DNA of 64,000 nucleotides from Arcuatula senhousia (GCA_963971305.1 OZ020306.1:59928686-59992685); one strand, 5' to 3'. Counted from the stretch's first letter, positions 31,525-44,353 are shown. The notes: generated by a model from the sequence alone, not told the origin. Numbers and translations: made by a program.

Positions 31525-32825
31525 ATAAATCAATTTTCTTGACGGAAAAGTAATCAATTCAATAGACTCGTGAATACTGACTGAAAATCCCTACTAGAAA
31601 CCAGGATTTTGCACCATTTTATCCAGATTTTCAGGGCTTAAGCGGCTATCAATCCTCAATTGTTGCTTTGCATAAAAAAAAATCGCTGCAATCAGCGCTT
31701 CACTCTTGCCTCAAATTATTTACATCCTATGACGGCCATGCTTCCTTTTCCTAATGGAATTTAGTTAATTGAAAGCTCGTGGTGGAAAAAGGGAAAAAAA
31801 TCTGAGATGTTTAAAGCATAAAAATTTACTGTGTAAAATGTATTTAATCATATTTACAAAAATAAGTTATTTGTAAGTAAATAATTTTTTTCATTATTTT
31901 CATTAAGTCTAGCTAGATCAAAAGAGTTTTTATTCATATGTTAAAATTTCCCCAAAGATTGCTAGTTTTAAAAAATGAAATAACAAAAATCAAGAAGAAT
32001 AGCAAGTATGAGCACAAAATACGAACACTTAGTTCAATATGGGATTGTGACTTTAATTCCTGTGACTTTTTTCTTGTGTGTTTTTTTTTTCCTGTGACAT
32101 TTTTATCGTCCTATCAAAACTGTGACCTTTTTTCCTGTGACTTTCTTTCCGAATCCCGGACAGCTAATTTACATGTATGTGTATATTCTGTACTATATAG
32201 ATAACATTATTTCTGTTCTAGTGAACTATCTAATCTTTTCTTTAACCTTAATTTTTTATGCGTTATGGTTTGTTTGTTTGTTTTGAGTGTATGTCTTGTT
32301 TTGATCGGGCGTAAAACATCAAACAATCATAGCCGAAGGGTGTCTAACTCAAGCCCTTTTCGTCTATTTATAGGACTTCGGCGGAACAAGGCTTTAACTC
32401 GTCCAAGGCCGATAATTCTCCGCTATTCGCTGTCCAGTTCACAAACCTTTCAATGATGCTAATTAATTTCCCGATAAAATCATCACGTACATCATTTTCA
32501 ATAAATTAATACATGTAAAAATTTATAATTTGACAACCGACTTCCTACTGTATATCAGCAGGGAACCAGTCTATACCGGCCTTTATCTTCAGATAACAGC
32601 GGGTTTCCAGCCTATGTGGCCCGGCTGAGACTGTTTGAAAAATACTATCAAAACCTTAAATTCGGAGCTTTTATTATACTTCTAATTACCAGGTTTTTCG
32701 TCTATGATAGGAAACAAAAGGTGCAGCTTTCAAAATATCAATATACATTTTTATGATAAGCCATCTTTAATCTTACCCTCCCCCCAACAAAAAACAACAA
32801 TAAAACATAAAGCAGTTCGATCAAC
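31525..32825. other. Non-coding, repeat scraps
   Basis: 32060-32150 repeats cctgtgacttttt several times. 32300-32330 resembles a SINE tail (gggcgtaaaacatcaaac). No genes recognised. Confidence 0.45.
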
Positions 32826-34395
32826 CATAGATATAATATACATAGATAAAGCTCAGGACACACATCTGAGGCAGATGATATTCGCCGACTTTTTATCACC
32901 CACTTGATATTCGGGCGTTCTACATGGCGTTAATTTTCGAATAACGTAGAAAATATTTGGAAAATAAAAGAACTTTCAATGATATATAAAAAAGAAAAAT
33001 TAGTTGCAATATATTTTATAGCAGGAATTTATCCATGGAGAATACTTAGGGTTTTTTCGTCCCCAGTTGGTTCTTTTTTGTTCAAAATGATGCAAAGTTG
33101 TTTTCTAAACATTTTCCAATTCTGCACGAATTCGCATCCGAAAGTAAGAAATGAAGTCCAACATGACAGTTGCTCACCTATCTGTCAGTTAATATAAGAA
33201 GCTGCCATGTAGATTATGTTGTCTGCATGTTGAAATGTATGTGTTTCTCTGCTTTATGTTTTTGGTTTTTTTTTTCGCTAGGTGCTAAAAATCCCAAACC
33301 CCATGCTAAAAATACAATAGTAAAATTACATAGTCTTTTTTCCGCATTCCTGTAAAGAATAAATTGTTTAGGATTTAAAAATTGCAAAAAATATAAATAT
33401 CATTTCAAAGACGAAATCTCTGCGACTTGAACCCAACAACCAAGCTCATGTAAAAATGACCAACACTTATACATAGACCTGTATATGAGGGTATCGCGGA
33501 GAATAACCGGCTACAGCTAACACTGGAAATCTGATGACAGTCCGTAAAATCTATTCCACACTAATTAAAGCTTGTGAGGTTTTCTCTACAATCTTAATAA
33601 GAAAACAACATTGCAAAGTAAAAAAATATTACGTCGGACATAATAAATATTTGCCTTTCGGAGTAAGGAATTCATTGTGTTCTACACGATCGCTTCATTT
33701 AATAAAGTATATTTATAAAATGAAATGATCTTTTAAAAATGAATTTTCCCGTGTACATGTATACATAAAAGAAAGAAAGGCTCATTGTATAAGTTTTTGA
33801 TTTCATTTATGAAGATACAAAACCATACATGTCATATTGATAGTAATAATTGCAGTTTGTGATATTTTTTATATTCCCTCGATAAAAAGGGTAACATTCA
33901 AACGAATGTTTGAAGATTCGACGCGCTTCCACTCTTATAAGACTGGTGTCACTAGATTGCCATATGTTACTTCTAATAAGTCAACTTGGCCTCATTTATA
34001 GAAAATAACAGAAAAAAAAGGAATCTCAGTTTAAAGGAACATGTCCTAGCAAATTATATTTTCTTATGGCGTATTGATATAATTGTGTGAGTTTTCCTCC
34101 ACCGATTTTTATCAAATAAACTTGAGCAATGCTGTGTTTGGTTACTTGCATCCGTATACCTTATCATCAACAGGTTACAGGTAATTACTTAATTATTACA
34201 CCATTGATCAGGCCAGTCATCGATAATCTAAGATTAATTATCATGTACCCTCGATTTTCATAAGTTTGTCGGCGAATATCATCTGCATTAAAGACATCGC
34301 AACGCAGTGCCGCGCATTTGATATTTCAGATGAAACTGTGGGGTGCGCGGCGTGGTGCAAACTTCGAGCTTTATCTATCTATATTATTAAATTAA
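32826..34395. mobile_element. TIR element, shorter sibling of 36569-39687
   Basis: Its left end is the same as that of the larger element (catagatataat..., then gcagatgatattcgccgac at about 32871). Its right end is a decayed inverse (gtcggcgaatatcatctgc at 34269 and gagctttatctatc near 34368). About 560 bp of the right half (33720-34300) is also similar to 39110-39600. No intact frame. Confidence 0.6.
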
Positions 34396-36124
34396 TAGAC
34401 TTTTTAGTATGTTCGGATTTTATTCCTTTCACAATCTACTACATGTTTTTGTTATAAACTTAAACAATAAACAGTGTAATTTATCACTATTGAATATTTC
34501 ATTTTTCTGTGATGCTATGGGGGAATGGGGGACAAAACGTAAAAAAAAATTATAAATATTGCCGAGTTTGAATTAAAATTAAAAATTAATACTTTCGTTT
34601 CTATCCCCAATATCTAAGCACCCTTCAGGTAGATAGAATAGATAAAGATAATAAAACAAGAAACGTGACATGATGCGAAACAATATAAATAAAAAGGAGT
34701 TAAATGTTTGTAACTGCAGTCCAAGAAATAGCGTATTCAGGTCCGAATTCTATCCCAATATTTTTGAATAGAAAATAAAGAGATGTGGAATAAGTGTACG
34801 CGACACAGCCCCCAATTAAACGGCAATTTAGAAAAACCACAATGGACAACCGCCAGCTTCCGTCCCTATCTGATGGAAAACCGTCCCTATCTGATGATCA
34901 CTAAAAGTAACCTGAACTGATCATGCAACTTCGATACAGGTATATCATGTATATGGTATGTGTTACAAAGTATATATTTTAAGCACCCTTCGAGTAGATA
35001 AAAATAATAAAGCAGTAAACGTAACAATAAAAAATGAAAAGAAGTTTGCAAAATGTCCTACTGCAGTCAAAGAAATAACGTTTTGGGAATTAAAAAATTA
35101 CAGGTCCGAATCCATTATTTTCAAATATTTTATATAGGTTCAGGACCGAAACGATTTTAACAGGCCAAAACCTGTCGGACTGGTGCTAATTTGTAGACTG
35201 CAACTGACACTTAAAACTTTGGTAAAGATACAGGCTCTAAATACAAGAATGCTACACGTAGCCACATAGGATCGATGAACATTTAGGAGATGATAAAATG
35301 AACATGACTTGAATTGAAATGATTCACTTTTTATGGTTCATTCTTATGTTACGCAAAATGAAAATAAAAAACAGTACCCGTACGGGTAAATGAGCAAAAC
35401 AGTGGTACACTAATGTTTTATTGAGTGACTGAGTTAGTTGGTGTTTACCTCCTCCTCTTTAATTATGTTTAATGATAGTGGCAAAGGGGACACTAGAAAT
35501 ATGTTTTCCAACACGAAACACGGGGCAAAAATACAGACAAAACAGAGCACGTACATCTATGTCTATAACGAAACGTGAGAAATCAAACTGAATCACGAAA
35601 GCATAAAAAAATAGACCGTCGAAAACGTTGCACGAAAATAAACATAAATTTATCATCCTTTCATTTTTAATAGGCAAAAAAAAAAAAGTACGGGAACGGG
35701 TAAATGAGCAATCAGTGAGTACAATATGATTTTTGAGTGAGTCAGTTAGTTGCACAATATGGGTTATATATGGGCGATAGACAATAAGGACACAAAATGG
35801 GTTATATATGGGCGATAGAAAATAAGGAGATAATGTAAGAACATAAATTGATGAGAAATATATCAGGAGGTGTTGTGGTAAACAATAGACCAATGAATGT
35901 TGAAGACCATTTGAAATATGGAAATGGACGGAAACACTACTTGGTGACCAACCTGTTACCAAAAGAAAAATATTTAATTTATGTGCGTCTGTATTAATGT
36001 TAGCCCATTATTGTCAGCATTCAGGTTTTTTTCAGTTATAGACTTTGATTTCCCAGGTCTATATCGATGGAAATGTTCAGGCAACTTTCCCCGCGAATTC
36101 GCGGGTGCTTTCTAGTGTATATTA
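34396..36124. other. Non-coding, local duplications
   Basis: 34610-34760 and 34975-35110 are diverged tandem copies (aagcacccttc ... tactgcagtc). 35385-35420 and 35690-35740 repeat gggtaaatgagcaa, and 35760-35830 duplicates a 40-bp piece (gggttatatatgggcgatag). The 167-codon minus-strand frame at 35459-35962 is hydrophobic and repeat-derived; I do not call it a gene. Confidence 0.5.
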
Positions 36125-36783
36125 TATACTCTTCAAAAAAAGTCACGCATAGATAAAAAAATCCCCGTGCGTTTAATGCAAATCGAAACAATTTCAAAAC
36201 ATTATTGCCGAGCTGTTCTGCAACCGATTTTCACGAAATAAAATCCAGTAAAAAGAAAACAAAATAAAGATTGTTTGATTAATTTTGACTAAAATCTTAA
36301 CTTCAATGGTTTTTAAGACATTGTGGGTAGAACACGACTAATGTTTTTCACGAAACATTTTGCATTGATTTAAACGGGAAATTGAATCGTAAATTTACAC
36401 TTGAGTTCTACTTGCAATATCTTAAAAAGCAGCGATGTTACGATTTTACTCAAAATTAAACAAACAATCTCTATTTTGTTTTCTTTTTACTGGATTTTAT
36501 ATCATGAAAATCGATTTACAGAACAGCCCAGCAATAATGTTTTGAAATTGTTTCGATTTGCATTAAACCATAGATATAATATACATAGATAAAGCTCCGG
36601 GCCTACATCTGAGGCAGATGATATTCGCCGACTTTTTATCACCCACTTGATATCGGGGTGTCATACTTGGTGTTAATTGTCATAATTGAGTCCGATATCG
36701 ACTGATTTTATGACCGGAAGATAATGGCTGTCAACTTTCAATAAAATTTTCTTCCCTTTTGTCATTTTTTCACCACAAATAAT

Positions 36784-37019
36784 ATGGCTAGCATTGAAGA
36801 AATCGAGGTAACGGAAGATGAAGAACGAGGATGACAGTTTTACAGAAATTTATTGTTATTGTTGTACCCCAGCAGACGAAAACATGATCAAATGTAATAA
36901 CAAAAATTGTGATCTAGAATGGTTTCATGGGGAATGCACTCAGTCTGGTTTTTCATTTGAAACAGACCCCCTAAAAATTGGGTTTGCGATGAATGCAAAC
37001 CGAAGAAAAAAACTAAAGG
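36784..37019 (+). pseudogene. PHD-finger protein, first exon, frameshifted
   Basis: An ATG at 36784 starts an acidic N-terminus. After one frameshift near 36825 the frame encodes a zinc finger of PHD type: CYCC, MIKCNNKNC, then EWFHGEC, followed (after a second shift in a run of C near 36968) by WVCDEC. The Cys4-His-Cys3 spacing is complete if the shifts are ignored. A donor-like aaggtaacc ends it near 37019. It is probably part of the surrounding transposon's own gene, since it sits just inside its left end. Not functional as it stands. Confidence 0.6.
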
Positions 37020-37455
37020 TAACCACCATATATTTAATTCCTTTTCCTTTGCGTGTTTTCAAACCTCTAGGTCTACACGTACCGTGGTTTTGATAGTTTT
37101 AAAAGAAACAAAAAGACAACATATTTATAATATGTATAATAATTTTATTGGTAGATCAAAATAATATTACACAAGAAGTTTCACAACTATTATATTGTAT
37201 CTTTGTGTTTACGGATCTGCGTGCAAATATATACAATTTTTTGTAAGCTTTCCTATAATTATTATATTATTAAACAGAAAATTAATGTAATAGGGTTGTA
37301 GAAATACTAAAAAAAAACTCTGTGCAATTCAATTATGTGTGTAAAAAGAGGAATTCTTAACATACGTTTTTCTATATATCTTTCATTCTCTTTTTAAACT
37401 TAAGTTAGCCCTTTGAGCGACTTTTAATAAAATCCAAAACTTGTCTCAGTAAAAA

Positions 37456-37955
37456 CATAGATATAATATAGACGGTTTCTGTCTTTTATTGTTCATTGAC
37501 ATTAAGTCACCTTTGTAAACAGTGCATGCATCACAAATTTCCCCTGTCCTCAAAAGAAACAAACACTTTGCATGTCGAATGGTCGGCACTTTTTCAAATT
37601 TTGTCTCGTGGTTTTACCGTCTTTGATAGGAAGACCGCTGGAGCACCTTCGTTCTTCGAACGACAAAGTGACTTGAATTCGTTGTTTCCTTTGCATATTT
37701 TCAAGTTATTCAATGTCACTAACAGGTCCTGAAACGGTCCGTTCTGTAACTGTTTGTCAACACCGCTTAAATGTTCAGAATGTGTCACATTCACATCGTT
37801 GATGAAAATCTGCCATTCAAGCGTCTTTTTTGTAACGTATAGCCGATGGCTTATTTTTTCTGTTGACGAAAAAACACGGTAAATAAAGAACTCTCTTTCA
37901 GTCTCTTTAAATGAGAATCCATTATCAGAAGCGGTTGGGCATAAAAAGTAATTGA
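37456..37955 (-). other. Decayed minus-strand coding-like stretch
   Basis: A 66-codon frame at 37594-37794 and neighbouring frames show protein-like composition with a Cys-rich end, but also shifts and stops. A partial copy of the element's terminal repeat (catagatataatata) lies at 37456. Possibly the second gene of the transposon; family not recognised. Confidence 0.3.
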
Positions 37956-38423
37956 TATATTGATGATGTCCTTTCTGTCAATAACACTTCATTTGGTAGT
38001 TGGATTCCTTCAATATATCCTCCGGAATTGGAGATTAAAGAGACCACCGAATCTAATTGCTTCACGTCATTCTTGGATTTGCACCTCGAATTTGACCCAG
38101 GTGGTCATCTCAGTACAAAAATTTACGATAAACGAGACGATTTTAATTTTCAAATTATTAATTTTCCTAATCTACAGAGCAATATACCTACTTCTCCTGC
38201 ATACGGTGTTTATATTTCTCAACTTATTCGATATGCCAGAGCTTGCACACATTTCACAGATTTTTTGATCAGACACCGGTTTCTTCGTAACCGACTTTTG
38301 AAGCAGGGCTATAAGAAAATACGTCTCATACGATCACTAAAAAAATTCTTTCTTCGTTACCAGTCACTACTAGAAAAGTTCAAAATTGAGTTAAAAGATA
38401 TGATAGTTAATTGTTTTAATTAG
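37956..38423 (+). pseudogene. C-terminal part of a Penelope-like reverse transcriptase
   Basis: Opens in frame with the polymerase motif YIDDV (37956-37970) and continues through SFLDLHLEFD, YDKRDDFNFQI and YGVYISQLIRYARAC, a block I know from RT genes of Penelope-like or related elements abundant in molluscs and cnidarians. It ends with a natural stop at 38421. The upstream fingers/palm part is missing, so this is a 5'-truncated copy. The following 300 bp (tgcctgtaccaagtcagg) look like its 3' UTR; a scrap of similar text is at 47585-47700. Confidence 0.65.
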
Positions 38424-39740
38424 TGTTTGACTGGATTGCTGTACTGAGATGATCACCTCAATATCCCTATTGTGTCTCACAACTGTGTTGTGTTCTATGG
38501 TCATTACCGGATCCTAAGATCGCAATGGAAGAGGGAGGTTTGGCGCCATAAAACCTGGTTTAACCCACCATTTCGTTTGAAATGCCTGTACCAAGTCAGG
38601 ACCATTGCGATCCATCAGTTCTCTGGTATGACTGATTCGTTTTTGTCATTTTCTCTGGACTGTGAGATTGATCATTCAAGTTCGGTAGTTTTGTTATTAC
38701 CTTTATTGGACTGGGGTCTTGCGTAGGATTACAAATTTTGCATCTGTCACCGTGCTCCTCGAATTCAAAGACATTAAACGTACTAACAACTTTCTTTTCG
38801 TTCTTGGTTTTTCGTCGTCTTGATATCTTTAGCCGACATGCATCACAAACGTATGGTGGATGGACGGACGAGTCAACATCAACATCATAGTATTATGAAA
38901 AGATCTTTCTTAAGTTTATATTTTTGCGTCGGATTGCCTTTGGAGGGTATAGCCTTTTCATTTCCACATATACGATACAAAGTTCTTAAAATACTTTCAT
39001 GAATAGTAATCCCAAAAAATAAAAACAAACTAAAAAGATCCGTTGTCAGAATATGAGAATATTGTTATATTTAAAGTTAAGACAAAGGCAACGTTGTAAA
39101 AATATAATTACATGTATTATGGACAAGAATTCAAATTTCCTCTATCGATAAAAAAGAAGATTTTCAAACGATTATATGAGAATTCGACGCACTTCGACGA
39201 TGTTATGACTAGTATCACTAGGTAGACAAACTTTTCCTCTTTTAGTTAAACTTGGTCTGATATATAGGAAATTACAGAAAAAAAAGTTATCGAAGATTTA
39301 AATAACCTACCTGAAAGTTCCATAGTTAAAAAATGACATTTTTGTAGTAGATAACATCATTACAGTGACCGTTTCCTTCAACCGATTTTCATCAAATAAA
39401 CACTGACAGACAGGTCTTATCATGCTGGGTCTACTTTATTGCATCCGCCCACCTTATCACCTAAGGATTACCGGTAATTAACTAATTATTACACCACTGA
39501 TAAGGTCAGCCATCGATAATTTAAGATTAATTATCATATACCCCCAACATACGCCCTTTTATCGGCGAATATCATCTGCATCAAAGACCTCGCTACGCAG
39601 TGCCGCGCGTTTGATATATCAAAGAGAACTGTGGGACGCACAGCATGGCAAAAACCTCGAGCTTTATCTATGTATATTATATCTATGATTAAACGTACCG
39701 GGAATTTTCTATCTATGCGTAACTTTTTTTGACGAGTATA

Positions 39741-40145
39741 TTTATGGACCAACCCACTCACTCCCATTAATGTAAAATTTAGCGTAAGTATTGGATAAAG
39801 AATCATTGGAGGATCATTTCATATGACTAAGAGAAAAGACCTAACAAGGAAGACACAACATAGAAATGTGCATGTAATTGAAAAGAAAATTATAAGGAAT
39901 GTAAAAGCAGCATAGTTGTAATTTATTAATACATGTATTAATTAATGGAAGGGGGGTCAGTATAGGCTCAGCCATAAACTTCATATACTAGTATATTGAA
40001 TAAATTTGATTTGATTGCATATACTCCACTAGGAGGTGAAATTATTATAGTTCGCACGGCCCAAAAAAACACGGATAATAAGTTAATTTGTGAACCGCTT
40101 TGAGACGACTAAACTGTTGTGAAAAACGGTATATAAGAACCTCAA

Positions 40146-40177
<32 letters not shown>

Positions 40178-42729
40178 CATCAAATATTTTTACATTTTTT
40201 GGGGGGATGCTTTTTGACATTTGGCGTTCATTTGTTTGTTTGTTTGTTGCCTGTTTTATGAATTGTGTAGATCCATTCAGGACACAGCACCCAAAACACA
40301 GACCCATGTATGTCCTGCAAAATGGGCCTATGTACGATCACAACCAGAAGGAAAACGAACCAACTCACAAGACAGGCCAATGTACCCTCAACGCAACATA
40401 TATAGACCAATGTACCAAGAAAGTGACGGAATCCTTCCCCAAAAATTTCACACTATCTGGAACCCTTACCTATGGTGACTGACAATTAAGAACCCTTACC
40501 TGAAATGAATTCATACTAGTCGGAATATTTACCTGTGTGTGATATAGCCAATCATTTACCAAGTTTCACATAAGCAACCCTTATCTTTGGAAAATACAAT
40601 GCTGAATCTTAGTTGAACCCACACACACTGAGAGAGAAAAACGGAGATGGGGTGAGAAACAAAGTAACTGTAAAAGACAACTGGATAAGGGGAGAGGTTG
40701 GTAGGGGCAAAACATTAAGCCTATGTGGAGCATGAAGCGTGGCACTGTCCTCACATTGGCCCTCTATGGTTTGCGTTCAGGTTTTCCACATTACGGCATG
40801 ACGACCCCGGTATTCATTATGACAGGGCTGCCCCATTCAACCAACTTGGGCACACATCCCATTCGCTTTATGCGCTCAGCGGCCTGACCCGATTTCAGGT
40901 TTCAGAGCCTTTTTAAGTGGACTGTTACCGACAAGTTTAGCGCTGCTGTGGGCCTATTCGCCTTCCGGGCCGCGCATGGATCTGTGACGTTTATCATCTG
41001 TCTCAACAATTGGATAATAATATATCTGTGACCAGCGGCCGAATACACATACTCTGCCAACATCTATAACTAGCTGTATGTCTCCAACCAAGATTTTAAA
41101 ACTACCATAAGTAGCTTTCATTAAAACCTTGGTCACAGGCTGTTACAGGCTATTGTTAACACTTGCAAACTGGAGACAGTTAACAAAATAACCCGTGCGT
41201 GACTATTCATAACAGAATGTAGGACAAAAGGTAGAAATGGTAAGCATCAGTCTAAACCTAGTTTGTTGTCTACGTTCTTCTCATATTGTTTTCCTTTTCA
41301 AAATCATGCACCATTATTATTTTTGGACTGTCTTCAGTTTGCCAGCGGTAGATTATATATAGCCGATAATATTTTCCTTGGATGACAAGCCTGCTATTAC
41401 TCAAAAAATTGATTTCAACGTACACGTGTAGCGTTTTATTAAAAATAATTTATTTTGAGGCTATCAATTTAATTCAACTGGTTAAACCTGCAGTGGCGGA
41501 TCCTAAAAAGGGGTTGCAGGTAGTGGAACCGCCAAAAAATGTCTTATGCGTTTCCTTCAATTTGATGAACAGGAACGAATGGGGGTTATCTTTTTATGTT
41601 GATATATGAAATGAATACTAATAAATCATTTATTATCACATTTTGACTTTAAATAGTAGATGGGACGGGTCAACATAAAGGGCGGGGGTTTCCGGGCCAG
41701 TTTTGAAAAAAAAATCTGCATAAGAATTACAAATTGTTTGGGGGGAAAAGGGGAGGGGGTTCTGGGATCTTTCTTCGCAATTAAATCAAAACATTTATCT
41801 TGATAAAAGTTTACACACTTAAAAAACAGTACAATGCAATGCAGCCGCGGATATATTGTACAATAATCCATTTAATGAATATGCCGAGTCTAAATGTTCG
41901 GATGTGTATCTATTAACATCCTCATGTTTTAGGAGTTATTATATAGCATGCTGCAGTTAGCTGCGGTAGTCGTGTATTCTGTCGCTTTTCTGTGGTAAAC
42001 ATTTTATAGACGAAACTTAGGTTTAAAGGTGCAGGGTCCGAAGCAGTGACTGTCCCGCAACAATTTATATTTGATATCGAACTGTATATAAAAGATTTAA
42101 AATCATCATTTTTAATGTTCTTTCATCCCAACATGTTCTTTGGTTTACCTGTTTACAGTTAGTTAATTAGTGTACCGGTAATTATAGAGTAACCACCACT
42201 GCCTGTCGCGATGTTGGATACTCCTGTTTGTATATTCACAGAAGATAAAGACTTAGTGTAATTATGGTATATAAACAACATCTATAGCATTTATATTAAA
42301 ATACAAGCCGGTCTTTAACAGAAGAAGGTCACGAAATAAAATAAAACATAAAGTTGACGTTCTACATCTTTTTTTTAAGAATTTTTAAGTCAAATGATTT
42401 CATGAGCGCACATGCATTGACACGAAACAGGAACCGAGTTAAAAAATCATGCAATATGATTTAAATTACTAATGATTGGAATCGTTTACGTTCTAGTTGT
42501 TCAAAGACTCATGCATGCATTTAATATAATTATAATTTACATTCGCAATAAAAAATATAAATATAATTTAACTCGCGTAAGATCGCGAGGATTTCATTAA
42601 ATTAAGTTTAAGCTGACATCACGCACGGCTCAAACCACTAAAGTAACAAGTAATGACCAAATTTAAAATGAAAGTCATCGAAGAATCTTATCAAAATAAA
42701 TGCCCGAACTCAAATCCAAATACGGATAT
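39741..42729. other. Non-coding with SINE scraps
   Basis: 40080-40185 is a retroposon tail (gaaaaacggtatataag then (att)n). 40690-40979 is a SINE fragment. 41492 has cagtggcggatcc, a frequent transposon terminus, but no matching end was found. Overlapping frames at 40207-40482 are Pro/Thr-rich without a domain. The rest is AT-rich filler. Confidence 0.45.
40690..40979 (-). repeat. SINE fragment
   Basis: Inverted and truncated at its tail side. Head-side text (ggcctattcgcc, gacaagtttagcgctgctg) matches the SINE copies at 47030 and 56856. Confidence 0.65.
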
Positions 42730-43059
42730 GGCTTGAATTATTCGAATTGTCTTGATAGTAAAAAGGGATTTAACTCTTATTATCTTAACACATCTTAACA
42801 CGGTCCAAACGAATCTAAATTCAATTAAATGTTATCGATCCGATAATTACTGAAATAGTCTTGTCAGATCTTAACACTAATTAACGTACGATAGTCTGAA
42901 TAAACTGAATTTGTCTGAACGGATCTGAACCGACTGTAATGATGATTGATCTGAATATAAACTGAATATCTTAAATTATCTGAACGAGAATCGGAAAAGA
43001 TTTGTTCAGTTAAAAAGTATCTTGTTTGGCCATTTCAGACTATTTATGGCTTACTAGTG
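42730..43059 (-). repeat. Right terminal and subterminal repeats of the CACTA candidate
   Basis: Iterated atcttaaca, tctgaac and gtctgaa motifs, the inverse of those at 29217-29505, ending in ttactagtg and ACT. Confidence 0.6.
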
Positions 43060-43062
43060 ACT

Positions 43063-43439
43063 GCTTCATTGCAATTTGAATTTTGCATGCATGCCCAAAA
43101 TGGCAAAAGTGTTTAAGTTTGAAAGAGGTTAAATCCTTCCGACAATTTGAATAGTAGGTTTAGGTGTTCCATGCATATTTTTTTTACAGAAAATCAACCC
43201 CCAAAATACCAAGTTTTATTTATAAAGAAAGGGCTAAGGTAGTTAAGCACACTACCCAGTAACCCCCCCCCCCCCCCCACACGCAACTTATTATTTGCTT
43301 TAACATGTATAATTAATGTTCAGGCGACTGGTTGGATTAAGGAATACTGTTTCATGACATGCTAAAACTGGGAATAACATAACTATGTTTTAATTTTATA
43401 TTATCCTATTACAAAACGTCGCACATGCCATGTCTGTAG
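43063..43439. other. Non-coding spacer with poly-C
   Basis: AT-rich apart from a run of about 17 C at 43263-43279. No feature otherwise. Confidence 0.5.
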
Positions 43440-44348
43440 CAGGTTGGGGGAAACCCCAATTGGGATACTATATCCCAATTGGGATATAGTATCCTAATTG
43501 GGATATTTTGATATACCCCAATTGGGATATAATGCAGTTTTTTGCTAATAATATTTTTATGCTTAAGAGGAGCACAAATTGTCATTAAAATATCTGAAGA
43601 GCATTGTTCAAGGGATCTAAAGGTATATCACAAGGGTCATTGTGTTGCTGCGATTTACCAGAAGAACCACTTTTTTATGTCAAAATCACATCAAGTTTGG
43701 TATAAGATTTTGACAAGACTTTATTAGTTATTGATGTAAATTGAACTTCATGAGTGTGATTGAGTCTATAGAAAATAAACATTCTTGTTTTTAACATGTT
43801 TAAGTTAAATCTTTCTTTCATTTTAAAACTATTGGGGTTCAGACATGTAGCTAAAATCATGTCTCACAACACTGAATTTTCTTTTGATCAAAGAAAGATA
43901 ACTCAAATTTTAATTTATAATTCAAAGAGGAACCTTTTATTTTCAACTTCTAAAATTTAAATAAAATAGTTTTTGATATCAAAGATAACCAAGTTTCTAA
44001 AACTAGAAAGTGAAAACACCTTTCTTTTCATTCTACAACTCAAAATTAACTGCAACTTAGGCTTAAAGAAATAATTTGACTTTAAAAACAGTACAAGTTT
44101 TTAATGTTAAACTTGGTCTTCACAGAAAACGCAGCATCCCATAATTAGCCAACAAAGACTAAACAAGACCCTGAATATCATAGAAGTATAATGTTGATGC
44201 ATAATTATGCTCCATTTTGTCATACAAATACAAACTGCAAAAAACTGCAATATATCCCAATTGGGGTATATGCAAATATCCCAATTAGGATACTATATCC
44301 CAATTGGGATATACATGTAGTATCCCGATTGGGGTTTCCCCCAACCTG
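43440..44348. mobile_element. MITE with about 100-bp TIRs built of repeated palindromes
   Basis: Both ends start caggttgggggaaacccc and continue with iterated atcccaattgggat palindromes and a final atgcag/attgcag. They are inverted copies over about 100 bp. The flanking 5-bp TGTAG (43435-43439 and 44349-44353) is a likely target duplication. The 700-bp core has no coding frame. Superfamily not determined. Confidence 0.8.
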
Positions 44349-44353
44349 TGTAG

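Larger units (their letters stand above)
36569..39687. mobile_element. DNA transposon with 29-bp TIRs, carrying PHD and retroelement remnants
   Basis: The first 29 bp (beginning catagatataat) are repeated exactly, inverted, at the right end. The flanks show a 7-bp duplication attaaac (36562-36568 and 39688-39694). Inside are a frameshifted PHD-finger frame, a minus-strand coding-like stretch at 37500-37850 and an inserted Penelope-like RT fragment. The superfamily is uncertain; the CA end and 7-8-bp duplication would fit hAT or P-like elements. Confidence 0.7.
36125..39740. mobile_element. Fold-back MITE with a nested element
   Basis: Ends tatactcttcaaaaaaagt and, inverted, actttttttgacgagtata, suggesting a TA-target element. 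Apart from the nested element at 36569-39687, it consists of two arms of about 200 bp that are reverse complements (atgcaaatcgaaacaattt near 36176 against its inverse near 36545), so its RNA or single strand would fold into a long hairpin. Confidence 0.65.
29217..43059. mobile_element. Candidate CACTA (EnSpm) transposon, 13.8 kb, no transposase seen
   Basis: The ends read CACTAGTAA and, inverted, TTACTAGTG. They are flanked by the same 3 bp, ACT (29214-29216 and 43060-43062). About 25 of the first 33 bp agree between the ends. Inside both ends are clusters of short motifs (gttcagat and gttaagat) in opposite orientation; tgttaagatgtgtt lies at 29456-29469 and its reverse complement at 42787-42800, at similar distances from the ends. 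CACTA termini, a 3-bp duplication and subterminal iterated motifs are the signature of the superfamily. No transposase was recognised, and much of the interior is other inserted elements, so this would be a non-autonomous copy. The alternative is two separate elements. Confidence 0.6.

Noticed and set aside
35459..35962. 167-codon open frame on the minus strand
   Set aside because: Hydrophobic, low-complexity text over locally duplicated sequence; no domain, and the motif-bearing repeats explain its length.
41492..41510. Transposon end cagtggcggatcc
   Set aside because: No matching inverted end or target duplication found within several kb; kept only as a note.
29217..43059. Polinton reading of the 13.8-kb inverted-end element
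   Set aside because: The ends are CACTAG with a 3-bp duplication, not the longer TIRs and 6-bp duplication of Polintons, and no Polinton gene lies inside.
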